Source: Campylobacter showae (GTDB lineage: Bacteria > Campylobacterota > Campylobacteria > Campylobacterales > Campylobacteraceae). From it: a DNA stretch of 64,000 nucleotides. The notes beneath the pieces are model-generated. The model had not been told where the DNA came from. It was given only the letters and a program-made list of their open reading frames with translations, and did no database searches. The translations under genes were made by a program, and so were the position numbers. The DNA is taken from positions 496,001 through 560,000 of the forward strand of contig NZ_CP012544.1 in assembly GCF_004803815.1 (NCBI RefSeq), written 5' to 3'. Shown one piece after another: positions 45,249 through 53,514 of the stretch (positions within the stretch are counted from its first letter, which is position 1; each line of letters starts with the position of its first letter).

Positions 45249-47174
45249 ATGCAAAATTTAGATTTTAAAAAATCGATGACGCAGTTTATCGTCCTGCCGA
45301 TCGCCGTACTCGTGATCTGCTCGTGTCTGGCTATGGGTTTTATATTTTATAAAAAACTACAAGACTCCTCCAACTATATCTCAAACGTCGATATACAGAG
45401 TAAGGTAGAGTCTTATATGAACATATTGCAAATGATTTATAAAGACGTGGCAAAGCGCGATGTAGAGGAGTTTCAAAGGTATAGCGAATTAGCAAAGTCT
45501 ATCCCGTCGTGGATGGTGAAGCAAACAGGCGAAAAAAACGAGCTCATCATCCTGGCTAGCTCGCAACAACCAAGCTTAATCGGGGAAAATTTACCCTATA
45601 AATTTTGCGGTATGGACGCCAATGCGCATGCAGAGTTGGCTCGCAACGGAGCCTATAAAAGTATAAAACTAATCCCAGACAATAAAGCCGAGATCTGCTA
45701 TTTTAAAAATATAGACGGCGCAATAATAGGCTACAATATGGTTCAAGGCGTTAAAATTTCCGGTTTTGACGATCCGCTTTTTGCGCAGTGGTTTGTCGTG
45801 AATATGAAAAATACATTTATCGTAACGAGCGTAATGGTGCTTATTTGTATTTTTCAATATTTGCTTTTTTATAGAAGTATAAGAAATAATCAAGTCTCCC
45901 TAATGAAAACTAATGCCAAGCTCGTAGCCAATAATGCCGAGATGCAAAAGCGGCTTTATAGAGATTCTCTTACGGGTTTGCCTAATAAAACAGCTCTGGA
46001 GCGTGATCTGGAGGCGATGAAAAGCCCTAAAATCATCATTGTGGATATCGACGAATTTAGAAAAATGAATAACTACTTCGGCACTGCAGTTTGCGACAGA
46101 ATTTTAGTACGAATGACGCAAATTTCGCAAAAATTCGCAGATGATAATAATATGACGGTTTACCGAGTGGGGCCGGATCAGTTTGCGTTTATCGAGGATG
46201 CGGCGTTTTTTATCGATAGGTATGAGGATTTAGCTACCGAGCTTTTGGATAATATCAAAGGTCTAGTCGTCGATATCACCGCACTTGACGGCGAGCAAAG
46301 CGAGATAGAGATACACTGCACGGTGGGCTTTGCGCTTGATGAGACCGATACGTTTAAAAAGGCGATGGTGGCGCTTGAGTTTGCTAAACAAAGCGGAAAG
46401 GACTATTTTTGCTACTTTAAAAACATCGACGATACGCCGCAATACGCCGAGCAAATCACTCGCTCAAATATGATACGAAACGCTATCATAAACGATAGGA
46501 TCGTGCCGTTTTATCAACCGATATTTAATAAAGAAAAGCAAATCGTAAAGCACGAAACTCTAATCCGCATCCAAAACAGTAACGAAATCATCTCTCCAAG
46601 CGTCTTTTTGGAGGTTTCAAAGCGCATCAAACGCTATACCGATATCGAAAAAATGTTGATCGAAAAAAGCTTTAAACTAATCGCCGATAGGCCCGACGCC
46701 GTAATCTCTGTAAATTTATCCGGGCGCGATATGACCGACGGCGACGTAAGCGTGTTTATCATCGAAAAATTAAATAAATACAAAGTTGCCGGACGCGTGA
46801 TATTTGAAATACTAGAGGATGAAAACGTCGAAAATATCGAGCGTATAGGAACATTTATCGAGCGCGTGCGCAGGATGGGCGTCAAGATCGCTATAGACGA
46901 CTTTGGCTCTGGCTATAGTAACTTCTCTTACATCCTGAAACTAAAGCCCGACTGCATAAAAATCGACGGCTCCATCATAAAAAATATCGACACGAGCGAG
47001 GACTCTCGCGCTATAGCAGGCGCGATCATCGCCTTTGCTAAAAAGCTTGATATCACGGTAATAGCCGAATTTGTCCGCTCAAAAGAGGTGTTTGATGCAT
47101 GCGTAGAGCTTGGCGTGGACGAGTTTCAGGGTTTTTATCTGGGCGAGCCTAGAGATAGCCTTTATGAGGATTAA
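45249..47174 (+). CDS. Membrane-anchored GGDEF/EAL protein with degenerate GGDEF
   Basis: 641 residues. Membrane helices at about 12-34 and 188-207 enclose a periplasmic sensor region of ~150 residues. A GGDEF domain begins near 239 (DSLTGLPNKTALERDL), but its active-site signature reads VGPDQF near 308 instead of GGDEF, so cyclase activity is unlikely. The EAL domain (about 415-635) has HETLIRI in place of the EAL triplet context, SVNLSGRD, DDFGSGYSN near 554, KIDGSIIKNI and VIAEFVRS, so most phosphodiesterase metal ligands remain. The expected role is cyclic-di-GMP breakdown or sensing in response to a periplasmic signal. Confidence 0.88.
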   Translation: MQNLDFKKSMTQFIVLPIAVLVICSCLAMGFIFYKKLQDSSNYISNVDIQSKVESYMNILQMIYKDVAKRDVEEFQRYSELAKSIPSWMVKQTGEKNELIILASSQQPSLIGENLPYKFCGMDANAHAELARNGAYKSIKLIPDNKAEICYFKNIDGAIIGYNMVQGVKISGFDDPLFAQWFVVNMKNTFIVTSVMVLICIFQYLLFYRSIRNNQVSLMKTNAKLVANNAEMQKRLYRDSLTGLPNKTALERDLEAMKSPKIIIVDIDEFRKMNNYFGTAVCDRILVRMTQISQKFADDNNMTVYRVGPDQFAFIEDAAFFIDRYEDLATELLDNIKGLVVDITALDGEQSEIEIHCTVGFALDETDTFKKAMVALEFAKQSGKDYFCYFKNIDDTPQYAEQITRSNMIRNAIINDRIVPFYQPIFNKEKQIVKHETLIRIQNSNEIISPSVFLEVSKRIKRYTDIEKMLIEKSFKLIADRPDAVISVNLSGRDMTDGDVSVFIIEKLNKYKVAGRVIFEILEDENVENIERIGTFIERVRRMGVKIAIDDFGSGYSNFSYILKLKPDCIKIDGSIIKNIDTSEDSRAIAGAIIAFAKKLDITVIAEFVRSKEVFDACVELGVDEFQGFYLGEPRDSLYED

Positions 47175-47791
47175 AATTTAACTGCGACGCTATTTTGCTG
47201 GAGGCTTTAATCTTTTGCCGTCTTGTAAATTAGCCTTGATTTTTTTGATGAATTATCGCCGATTTTTACATCATTTTAACTTTTAATAAAAACAATAATG
47301 CCTCTTGCGGAAATTTTAAAGCGGACCGGTTTTTGTAAACAAACTACCAAGTAAAGCTTTATAAAATTAAATCTCGTTGAGATAGTTGCCGAATTTACGC
47401 GCTTTAGGGCCTGGTTCATTAAGTTTTGTAATTATTTATGGATCAATTGCCTTCTTGTGTTTGTACTAAGTTTGGTTTAGACTTTTGTTTTTGCGACAAC
47501 GGCGTCAAATTTGACTTTAATTTTTATTGGGTTTTGGCGCTTCCTGTTTGATTGCGAAAAAAGCATCATATCGCGCAAGGATAAGATTTGTCCATGCGCC
47601 CAAAAATAAGTATAATTGGTTTTTGTAGTTTGGCTCGCGAGCTTTGTATGGTTTAAATTTTATCAAGATTGATCGCCGAGTATTGTGATTATAAACTATC
47701 AAATTTCAAGATATTTTTTACAGAAATAAAAAAGCTAAATTTAGCGGCCTGCATCGTAAAGACGCAGGTTAATTCGACTTACAAATTTAGC
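47175..47791. other. 617-bp low-GC spacer between convergent genes
   Basis: No supported gene. A good TATAAT (47611-47616) points rightward but no gene follows on that strand. The right end carries stems near 47732-47793 that include the hisG terminator. The low GC compared with neighbours may mean decayed or acquired DNA. Confidence 0.55.
47723..47768 (-). terminator. Terminator of the leftward hisG operon
   Basis: Read leftward: stem CCTGCGTC/GATGCAGG (47748-47768, one wobble), then the perfect palindrome GCTAAATTTAGC (47734-47745) followed by TTTTTTATTT. AAGCTAAATTT (47732-47742) can instead pair with AAATTTAGCTT (47783-47793), an alternative fold. Confidence 0.8.
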
Positions 47792-48400
47792 TTAAATTTG
47801 CGCTTTGATTTTTTCGTAAAGCGATAAAATTTCGTCTTTTTTGATGATAAAGCTATTTTTATTTGCGATGAGGTGAGCGGAGCTGTGCATGATGGTCTCG
47901 GCGACTCTTAGCCCGTTTTGCTTCATCGTAGTGCCAGTTTCAACGACGTCCACGATTGCGTCGGCTAGCCCGACCAGCGGTGCTAACTCGATCGAGCCGT
48001 ATAGTTTGATGATCTTTAGCGCGGTCGCCTTTGCGGCGAAATAGTTGCGCGAGATGTGCGGCATTTTGGTGGCGATCTTTAGCTCGGGAGCGTTTAAATT
48101 TAGCTCCTCGCCCTCTTTTATACCTACGCAGACGCGGCATTTGCCGATTTTTAGATCAAGTAGGCGCACGACGTCAGGACGGTGCTCTTCAAGTACGTCA
48201 AGACCCACCACGCCGATATCTGCAGCACCGTTTACGACGTAGGTCGGGATGTCTTGGTTGCGAACCATTAGAAATTTAAAATCGCCCTCGCTCATCAGTA
48301 GTTTTCTATCCTCAAACTCAAACGAGCTTTGAAAAATTTTCCTAAAAATCGCGAGAGTCTCGTCGGCGATGCGGCCTTTAGGTAGAGCAACCGTTAGCAT
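47792..48400 (-). CDS. hisG: ATP phosphoribosyltransferase, short form
   Basis: First step of histidine synthesis (ATP + PRPP). 202 residues, i.e. the HisG-S form lacking the C-terminal regulatory domain; such enzymes need HisZ as partner, which is not in this window. Signatures: LTVALPKGRI at the N-terminus, GAADIGVVGLDVLEE, and the PRPP loop VDVVETGTTMKQNGL. C. jejuni has a long HisG, as far as I recall, so this is a lineage difference. The ATG overlaps the end of coaX by 7 bases. Confidence 0.93.
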   Translation of the reverse strand: MLTVALPKGRIADETLAIFRKIFQSSFEFEDRKLLMSEGDFKFLMVRNQDIPTYVVNGAADIGVVGLDVLEEHRPDVVRLLDLKIGKCRVCVGIKEGEELNLNAPELKIATKMPHISRNYFAAKATALKIIKLYGSIELAPLVGLADAIVDVVETGTTMKQNGLRVAETIMHSSAHLIANKNSFIIKKDEILSLYEKIKAQI

Positions 48401-49023
48401 AAGATGTCCTTTTTTTGTTCGATTAGTTTTTGCATCCCGCGAAAGACGAGTATGCGGTCGTAGATACTCGTGGCAAAAAAGCGCGATAAAAATTCGCCGT
48501 CGCCGCCCGTGAAGTAAATTTTTGAGCCGTTTGCCATGTTTTCTATGAGAAGCAGGATCGGTTTGATGATGCCGTAGCTCACCGCGTCGGTCGTTTTTTG
48601 CGGGAGTGCGTCGAGGTCGATCTGCGAATTTAGCGAGATTTTTAGCCTAGGCGAAATTGCCTCGTAGGTCTTTAAAATATGCGATATGCCGGGCATTATC
48701 GCGCCGCCAAGATGCATAGAATTCATCATCACGTCCATCGTTATGGCGCTGCCAGCGTCGATTATGAGGCCGTTTTTTACGGCATAACAGCTAGCCACGC
48801 GGTCGATACCAAGGCCTTTATAGATAGTATCTAGTTCAAAATAGGGCTCCAAATTTACGAATCTGGGCGAATTTTGCAACCTTTTGGTTACTTCGTCGTT
48901 TACGCTGATAAAATAAATCTTCTCATCGCTTCTAAAATATTTAAAATTTTCAATCCTGATTTTGGTGATTTTACCATTTTCAAAAAAGGTGGCGTTGGTA
49001 TTGCCTACGTCACATAGAGTCAT
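48394..49023 (-). CDS. coaX: Type III pantothenate kinase
   Basis: Phosphorylates pantothenate in coenzyme A synthesis; CoaX enzymes are not inhibited by CoA and need a monovalent cation. ASKHA-fold motifs: CDVGNTNATF (phosphate 1), LIIDAGSAITMDV (phosphate 2), HLGGAIMPGI and TGGDGEFLSRF. At 209 residues it is shorter than the usual ~255 but matches the compact Campylobacterota form. It overlaps its neighbours on both sides (14 and 7 bases). Confidence 0.92.
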   Translation of the reverse strand: MTLCDVGNTNATFFENGKITKIRIENFKYFRSDEKIYFISVNDEVTKRLQNSPRFVNLEPYFELDTIYKGLGIDRVASCYAVKNGLIIDAGSAITMDVMMNSMHLGGAIMPGISHILKTYEAISPRLKISLNSQIDLDALPQKTTDAVSYGIIKPILLLIENMANGSKIYFTGGDGEFLSRFFATSIYDRILVFRGMQKLIEQKKDILC

Positions 49024-49342
49024 GTTTGTAGCCGTTTTCTTTCATTAAATTTACAGTTTTTGAGCAGATATCAGAGCTATAAAAAATAGCTTTTTTCTTA
49101 AAATTTACTCCTGTTTGCTCGGTGATTTTGCCGGCTATTTCGTTGATTGTTTCAAACTCTTTGCTTAAAAATCTAGCCTTTGCGCTGCGAAAAAACAAAA
49201 GCGTATAAAAGCCCTTCATATCAACGCCCGTGAGCGCGACAAGGGTCTTTTTTTTAGTAAATTTATCAAGCTCCATCCAGCTTAAATTTTTTAAGATAAT
49301 CTTTTTGGCTTCCAGAACTTGATAAATTTCTTGTTTCGTCAT
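49010..49342 (-). CDS. Conserved hypothetical protein (110 aa)
   Basis: Soluble, basic, with no signal peptide or cofactor motif. The central part (KKTLVALTGVDMKGFYTLLF) and the C-terminal CSKTVNLMKENGY look like a small alpha/beta fold. It overlaps the lipoprotein gene by 4 bases and coaX by 14, so it is embedded in the operon. I do not recognise the family. Confidence 0.7.
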   Translation of the reverse strand: MTKQEIYQVLEAKKIILKNLSWMELDKFTKKKTLVALTGVDMKGFYTLLFFRSAKARFLSKEFETINEIAGKITEQTGVNFKKKAIFYSSDICSKTVNLMKENGYKHDSM

Positions 49343-50349
49343 TTAAGCTCTAAACTGTAATCGTCGTAGTAAAATTCTTTCGCGCCGGCGAAAATTTGGC
49401 TCTCGACCTCGTCTGAAAGCTCGTAAATTTTGGCATTGTCGAGCGCTAGATCTGTCTTGATGAGATATCCTGTTTTTTCCATTATATAAAGCGAGCCGTT
49501 ATAGACGGTGGCGCTTGAAAAGATGGCGAATTTAAAATATACGTCTTTGATTTGTTTCAAATTTAAGTCGCTAAGCACGATTTTGCCGTCTTTTAGCAAG
49601 ATATATATATATTCGCCGTTTATGACGATGTCTTTGATTTCGCCGTTATAATAAACCGTTTTTTCGGGATTTATCGAGACGATACGTTTTCCGGTGGCGG
49701 CTATCATCGTGTCGTTTACGACGTTGAGCGAGATAATATTGTTAAAAAACTGCTCGCTACTCACGACCACATCACGTAAAATTCGGCCTTGGTTTTTATC
49801 TGCGATCATGATCTTTCCGTCAAGCGTAGGAAATATAACGAGCGAGCTCATAAATAATGGCGCAGCGACGCGAGAGTCCTGGGCATAGACGTTTGAGCTT
49901 TCAAACTCGAGCAAAGTATCGTTTGTTGCAATGTCGATGAGATATATGACATTGCCCGCGCTTAAAAGGGCTAGTTTATTATCTTCTAGAGCGGCTGAAA
50001 CGATTGCTTCATTGAAGCTTCTTTGAAATAAAATTTCGTTTGAGCTGTTTGCAACGATCAAATTTCCATCCAAATCGGAGCTGATAAATTTACCGTCGGC
50101 GGAATTTAACAAGGTTGCACCCTTTGGCAGCTTTATCTCGGGCGAGAGTAGGCCGTTTTTAGTTATCGCCATACCGTTTTTTAGTACCGCTCCGTTTATG
50201 CTCGCCGTCGCGATGCTAGCCGGTAGCCTGTTTTCTGAAATTTTTTCATTTTGCACGTCGGTCGGTTCGAAATACTGCCTTTTCGTGCTGCATCCGCCGA
50301 GTACCGCGACGCAGAGCGCAGCCGCTAAAATAGCTTGAAATTTTCTCAT
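49339..50349 (-). CDS. Lipoprotein with PQQ-like beta-propeller repeats (possible BamB counterpart)
   Basis: Lipobox AVLGGC with lipid-attachment Cys20 after a signal peptide. The rest (336 residues) consists of repeated units such as GNVIYLIDIATNDTLLEF, DGKIMIADKNQGRIL and DGKIVLSDLNLKQI, i.e. strands with an aspartate turn as in PQQ/WD-type propellers. The size is near E. coli BamB (392), and the next gene upstream resembles YfgM, the gene next to bamB in E. coli. Assignment to outer-membrane protein assembly is an inference; the sequence is too diverged to be sure. Confidence 0.75.
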   Translation of the reverse strand: MRKFQAILAAALCVAVLGGCSTKRQYFEPTDVQNEKISENRLPASIATASINGAVLKNGMAITKNGLLSPEIKLPKGATLLNSADGKFISSDLDGNLIVANSSNEILFQRSFNEAIVSAALEDNKLALLSAGNVIYLIDIATNDTLLEFESSNVYAQDSRVAAPLFMSSLVIFPTLDGKIMIADKNQGRILRDVVVSSEQFFNNIISLNVVNDTMIAATGKRIVSINPEKTVYYNGEIKDIVINGEYIYILLKDGKIVLSDLNLKQIKDVYFKFAIFSSATVYNGSLYIMEKTGYLIKTDLALDNAKIYELSDEVESQIFAGAKEFYYDDYSLELK

Positions 50350-50912
50350 TTTGCATTTCCTTGATAGTGTTCTAAATTTTTGACGATGGATTGAAGCTGA
50401 GAATTTAAAGGAACCTTTTTAAATTCGTTTTTTGCTTCGTCGATTTTATTTTCTTTCATTAGCTCATACCCTCTAACAACGGCCTTGTATGAAGTCAAAA
50501 TTTGGCCGCTAGGCTCGTTTATCTGGGATTTTACGATATCTTTTAAAAGCGGATCTATTTGCTCGTTTGCTAGCGATTTTAGCGCGTTTGTGTCGTTGTT
50601 ATCAAGCGCTCTTTTAAACTCGTAAAGCGCGTAAAGCGAGGCGTCTTTTTGCTTTAGTTCGGCTTTTGCTTGCTCGTCTTTTGGATTAAGTATCAGTTTT
50701 GCATATGCGGCGTTTGCGGCTTTAAACTCTTTTTCTTTTAAAGCGCCGTTTATATAGTACCCCGCCGCGCCGATCACGCCTAAGGCGAGCGCGCCGATGA
50801 TAATTTTTTTATATTTTTTAAAAAATCTTTCGCTTTTGATTATGTTTTCTAAAAATTGTTCTTGAGTATTTAACTCTTCCTTTATAGAATCAATATCATC
50901 TTTGATGGCCAA
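50346..50912 (-). CDS. Membrane-anchored TPR-like protein (possible YfgM counterpart)
   Basis: 188 residues: a cytoplasmic N-terminal coiled-coil (DDIDSIKEELNTQEQFLE), one membrane helix (about 36-54), then a helical periplasmic part whose end (SYKAVVRGYELMKENKIDEA then KNEFKKV) looks like a TPR unit. YfgM of E. coli has the same topology and is a periplasmic chaperone linked to SecYEG and BamB. The neighbour downstream is the propeller lipoprotein, with a 4-base overlap. First gene of the leftward unit. Confidence 0.72.
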   Translation of the reverse strand: MAIKDDIDSIKEELNTQEQFLENIIKSERFFKKYKKIIIGALALGVIGAAGYYINGALKEKEFKAANAAYAKLILNPKDEQAKAELKQKDASLYALYEFKRALDNNDTNALKSLANEQIDPLLKDIVKSQINEPSGQILTSYKAVVRGYELMKENKIDEAKNEFKKVPLNSQLQSIVKNLEHYQGNAK

Positions 50913-50949
50913 GTTTGTTCCTTAAATTTTAGTTTATTGAAAGTTCGTA

Positions 50950-50955
50950 ATTGTA
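50950..50955 (-). promoter_or_regulatory. Probable -10 box of the leftward YfgM-like/hisG operon
   Basis: Read leftward: TGCTACAAT, an extended -10 (TG, one base, TACAAT) 38 bases before the ATG at 50912. Confidence 0.5.
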
Positions 50956-50999
50956 GCATAATAAATATAAAACAGCATAAAAATCAAGGCAAATTGTGT

Positions 51000-51005
51000 T
51001 ATAAT
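51000..51005 (+). promoter_or_regulatory. Probable -10 box of the gatC-aroE operon
   Basis: TATAAT in GTGTTATAATGCGG, 31 bases before ATG 51037. It may drive the nine coupled genes that follow. Confidence 0.65.
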
Positions 51006-51036
51006 GCGGAAAATTTTAAAAATTTGACGAGGTTTT

Positions 51037-51324
51037 ATGCAGATAGACGATACTTTATTAACCAAACTTGAAAAGCTTAGTTCGCTCAAAGTCGAGAGCG
51101 ACAAGCGAAGGGAAATCGAAGGTCAACTCAGTGAAATTTTGAGCTTTGCGGGTATACTAGACGAGCTTGATTTAAGCGCTTCTAGGGCGGTAGTAAGCTC
51201 TAGAGAAGGCGGAACTCCGTTAAGAGAAGACGTAAGCGTGAGCTCTGACGTGATAGAAACTATACTTAAAAACGCTCCGATGAGTAGCGAACACTTCTTT
51301 GTCGTGCCGAAAATTATAGAATAA
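51037..51324 (+). CDS. gatC: Asp/Glu-tRNA amidotransferase subunit C
   Basis: 95 residues with the GatC pattern: LEKLSSLKVESDKRREIEGQ, then a LSEILSFAGILDELD helix, and a C-terminal SSEHFFVVPKIIE strand. GatCAB converts Glu-tRNA(Gln), and where needed Asp-tRNA(Asn), to the amidated form. gatA and gatB are not in this window, the common situation in Campylobacterota. Confidence 0.93.
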   Translation: MQIDDTLLTKLEKLSSLKVESDKRREIEGQLSEILSFAGILDELDLSASRAVVSSREGGTPLREDVSVSSDVIETILKNAPMSSEHFFVVPKIIE

Positions 51325-51335
51325 GGAAATTTTAT

Positions 51336-52451
51336 ATGGAGCAAATAAGGCAAGAAACTCAAAATGATAGTTTAGAGCCCAAGAAAATAGACGTAAGCTT
51401 GGAGACGTTATTAAAAACGGTCGTCCACAATAAGGCCAGCGACTTGCACCTTGTCGCAAGAAGCGAGCCGCAGATCAGAATAGACGGAACCTTGAGGCCA
51501 CTTGAGCTCGGCGTGCTAAAGGGGCACGATATACAAGATATCTGCTATGCGCTCATAACCGACGTGCAAAAAAGTGATCTCGAGGAAAATAGAGAGCTTG
51601 ACTTCGCAATAGAGCTTCCCGGCGTTGGACGTTTTAGGGGCAACTATTACTATACTATGAACGGCGATTTGGCTGCCGCATTTCGTATTATTCCGACAGA
51701 TATTCCGTCTCTTGACGACCTTAGAGCGCCTGCTATTTTTAAAGAAGTGGTAAAGCGCGAAAAAGGGCTAATTTTGGTCACCGGACCTACGGGTAGCGGT
51801 AAATCGACGACGCTTGCCGCGATGCTAAACGAGATAAATTTAAACGAAAGAAAGCATATTATTACCGTAGAAGATCCTGTCGAGTTCGTACATACGAATA
51901 AAAAAGGTCTTTTTTCTCATAGAAACATAGGCGTGGATACCAAGTCTTATGCCAAGGCGCTCAAAAGCGCACTTCGTGAAGACCCTGATATTATTTTGGT
52001 GGGCGAGCTTCGAGATAGAGAAACGATATCTACGGCTATTACGGCAGCAGAGACTGGCCACTTGGTATTTGGCACGCTGCACACAAACTCGGCTATTCAG
52101 ACTATCAACCGTATTATAGATAGTTTTGAGGGCGGCGAGCAGCTGCAGGTGCGAAATATGCTTTCGGTTTCGCTAACGGCGGTTATATCGCAAAGCCTGC
52201 TTCCTAAAATCGGTAGCGGACGGCTTGCTATACATGAGATATTGATAAATAATAACGCTATCGCAAACCTTATTCGAGAAAACAAGGTGCATCAAATTTA
52301 CTCCCAAATGCAGCTAAACCAACAAGTAACCGGCATGATGACGCAAACGCAGTCCTTAATGAAAGCTATTAGAGCAAATCAAATCACGAAAGAAATGGCG
52401 ATGAGATATTCAACCAATCAGCAAGAACTCGCACCATTGTTAGGTATGTAA
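51336..52451 (+). CDS. pilT: PilT-type secretion/twitching ATPase
   Basis: 371-residue hexameric ATPase of the type IV pilus retraction class. Walker A GPTGSGKSTT (near 150), Asp box HIITVEDPVEF, Walker B DPDIILVGELRD and His box TGHLVFGTLHTNSA are intact. The C-terminal AIRANQITKEMAMRYSTN is PilT-like (AGLIREG-type motif not evident). No pilus genes are nearby. Campylobacters have a type II-like Cts competence machinery, so it may serve that; this is inference. Confidence 0.88.
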   Translation: MEQIRQETQNDSLEPKKIDVSLETLLKTVVHNKASDLHLVARSEPQIRIDGTLRPLELGVLKGHDIQDICYALITDVQKSDLEENRELDFAIELPGVGRFRGNYYYTMNGDLAAAFRIIPTDIPSLDDLRAPAIFKEVVKREKGLILVTGPTGSGKSTTLAAMLNEINLNERKHIITVEDPVEFVHTNKKGLFSHRNIGVDTKSYAKALKSALREDPDIILVGELRDRETISTAITAAETGHLVFGTLHTNSAIQTINRIIDSFEGGEQLQVRNMLSVSLTAVISQSLLPKIGSGRLAIHEILINNNAIANLIRENKVHQIYSQMQLNQQVTGMMTQTQSLMKAIRANQITKEMAMRYSTNQQELAPLLGM

Positions 52452-53044
52452 TGGATTTTGTTACTCTATTTGACGTAGTCGTCGTTTCATTGGTTTTGAT
52501 ACTGGGTATAAAAGGCGTGATAAGCGGACTGATAAAGGAAATATTTGGCCTCATTGGTCTAATCGGCGGTATCGTCGTGGCTAGTAGATTCGGTATTAGA
52601 GTCGGTCGTCTGATAAGCGATAATGTTTATAAAATAGAGGGCGATTCTATTTTATTTTTTGCTGGATTTTTAACGACGCTTATCGTATTCTGGATACTTT
52701 GCTTAGGTATCGGCGCATTTTTATCGAGATTAGTAGGGTTAAGCGGACTTGGATTTTTGGATAAAATGGGCGGATTTGTCATCGGAAGTGCTAAAATTTT
52801 CCTAGTTTTTGCGGTTTTGATAGTGACTATTTCAAATATTCAAGTTTTAAACAACAAAATAGAGCCGTATTTTAGGGGAAGTAAACTGTACCCGATTTTG
52901 CTGGATACCGGCAAATGGATAATGAATGTTAACGTAAAAGGCATATCAGGCGGCGTGGGAAATATCGAAACGCCGTTTGACGCCTCTATGCAGGAGCAAA
53001 GACCAAATTTAGAGATAAATTCGACGATTAAGGAGTACAAATAA
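52451..53044 (+). CDS. CvpA-family membrane protein
   Basis: 197 residues with four hydrophobic segments in the first 130 and a polar C-terminal tail. The CvpA pattern is [20 protein letters not shown] ... [15 protein letters not shown]. The family was named for colicin V production and is linked to envelope functions. It overlaps pilT by one base and fur by one base; C. jejuni has the same order cvpA-like, fur, lysS, glyA. Confidence 0.85.
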   Translation: MDFVTLFDVVVVSLVLILGIKGVISGLIKEIFGLIGLIGGIVVASRFGIRVGRLISDNVYKIEGDSILFFAGFLTTLIVFWILCLGIGAFLSRLVGLSGLGFLDKMGGFVIGSAKIFLVFAVLIVTISNIQVLNNKIEPYFRGSKLYPILLDTGKWIMNVNVKGISGGVGNIETPFDASMQEQRPNLEINSTIKEYK

Positions 53045-53514
53045 TGATTGAGAATTTAGAATACGACGCGCTTCTTGAGAAATTTAAAAAAATTTTGAGA
53101 GACAACGGGCTAAAATACACGCAACAGCGAGAAGTTCTACTAAAGACGCTCTACAACAACGACGAGCACTTCACTCCGGAGAGACTTTATTTTTTCATTA
53201 AAGAGACCTATCCTGACTTAAACGTCGGCATCGCGACCGTTTATAGGACGCTAAATTTACTCGAAGAAGCCGAGATGGTAACCTCCATCAGCTTTGGTTC
53301 GCAAGGTAAAAAATTCGAGCTCGCAACCAAACCTCACCACGATCATATGATATGCCGCAGATGCGGAACTATCATCGAATTTGAAGACGCAACCATAGAA
53401 AAAAGACAAGCAAATATCGCAAAAGAGCATGGCTTTAAGCTAACCGGACACATGATGCAGCTTTACGGAGTGTGCAAAGAGTGCAATGCCAAAGAGGCAA
53501 AGGGCGGCAAGTGA
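53044..53514 (+). CDS. fur: Ferric uptake regulator
   Basis: 156 residues. The winged-helix N-terminal domain has [15 protein letters not shown] and [16 protein letters not shown]; the metal-binding domain has [13 protein letters not shown] and [11 protein letters not shown], giving the regulatory His cluster and the structural CxxC...CxxC zinc site. It represses iron-uptake genes when loaded with Fe(II). Its ATG overlaps the cvpA stop (TAATG); no separate promoter stands out, so it is probably read from upstream genes as in C. jejuni. Confidence 0.97.
   Translation: MIENLEYDALLEKFKKILRDNGLKYTQQREVLLKTLYNNDEHFTPERLYFFIKETYPDLNVGIATVYRTLNLLEEAEMVTSISFGSQGKKFELATKPHHDHMICRRCGTIIEFEDATIEKRQANIAKEHGFKLTGHMMQLYGVCKECNAKEAKGGK

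Noticed and set aside
47517-47702. Leftward open frame of 61 codons in the hisG downstream spacer
   Set aside because: No ribosome site or recognisable pattern; low-GC spacer DNA readily gives such frames.
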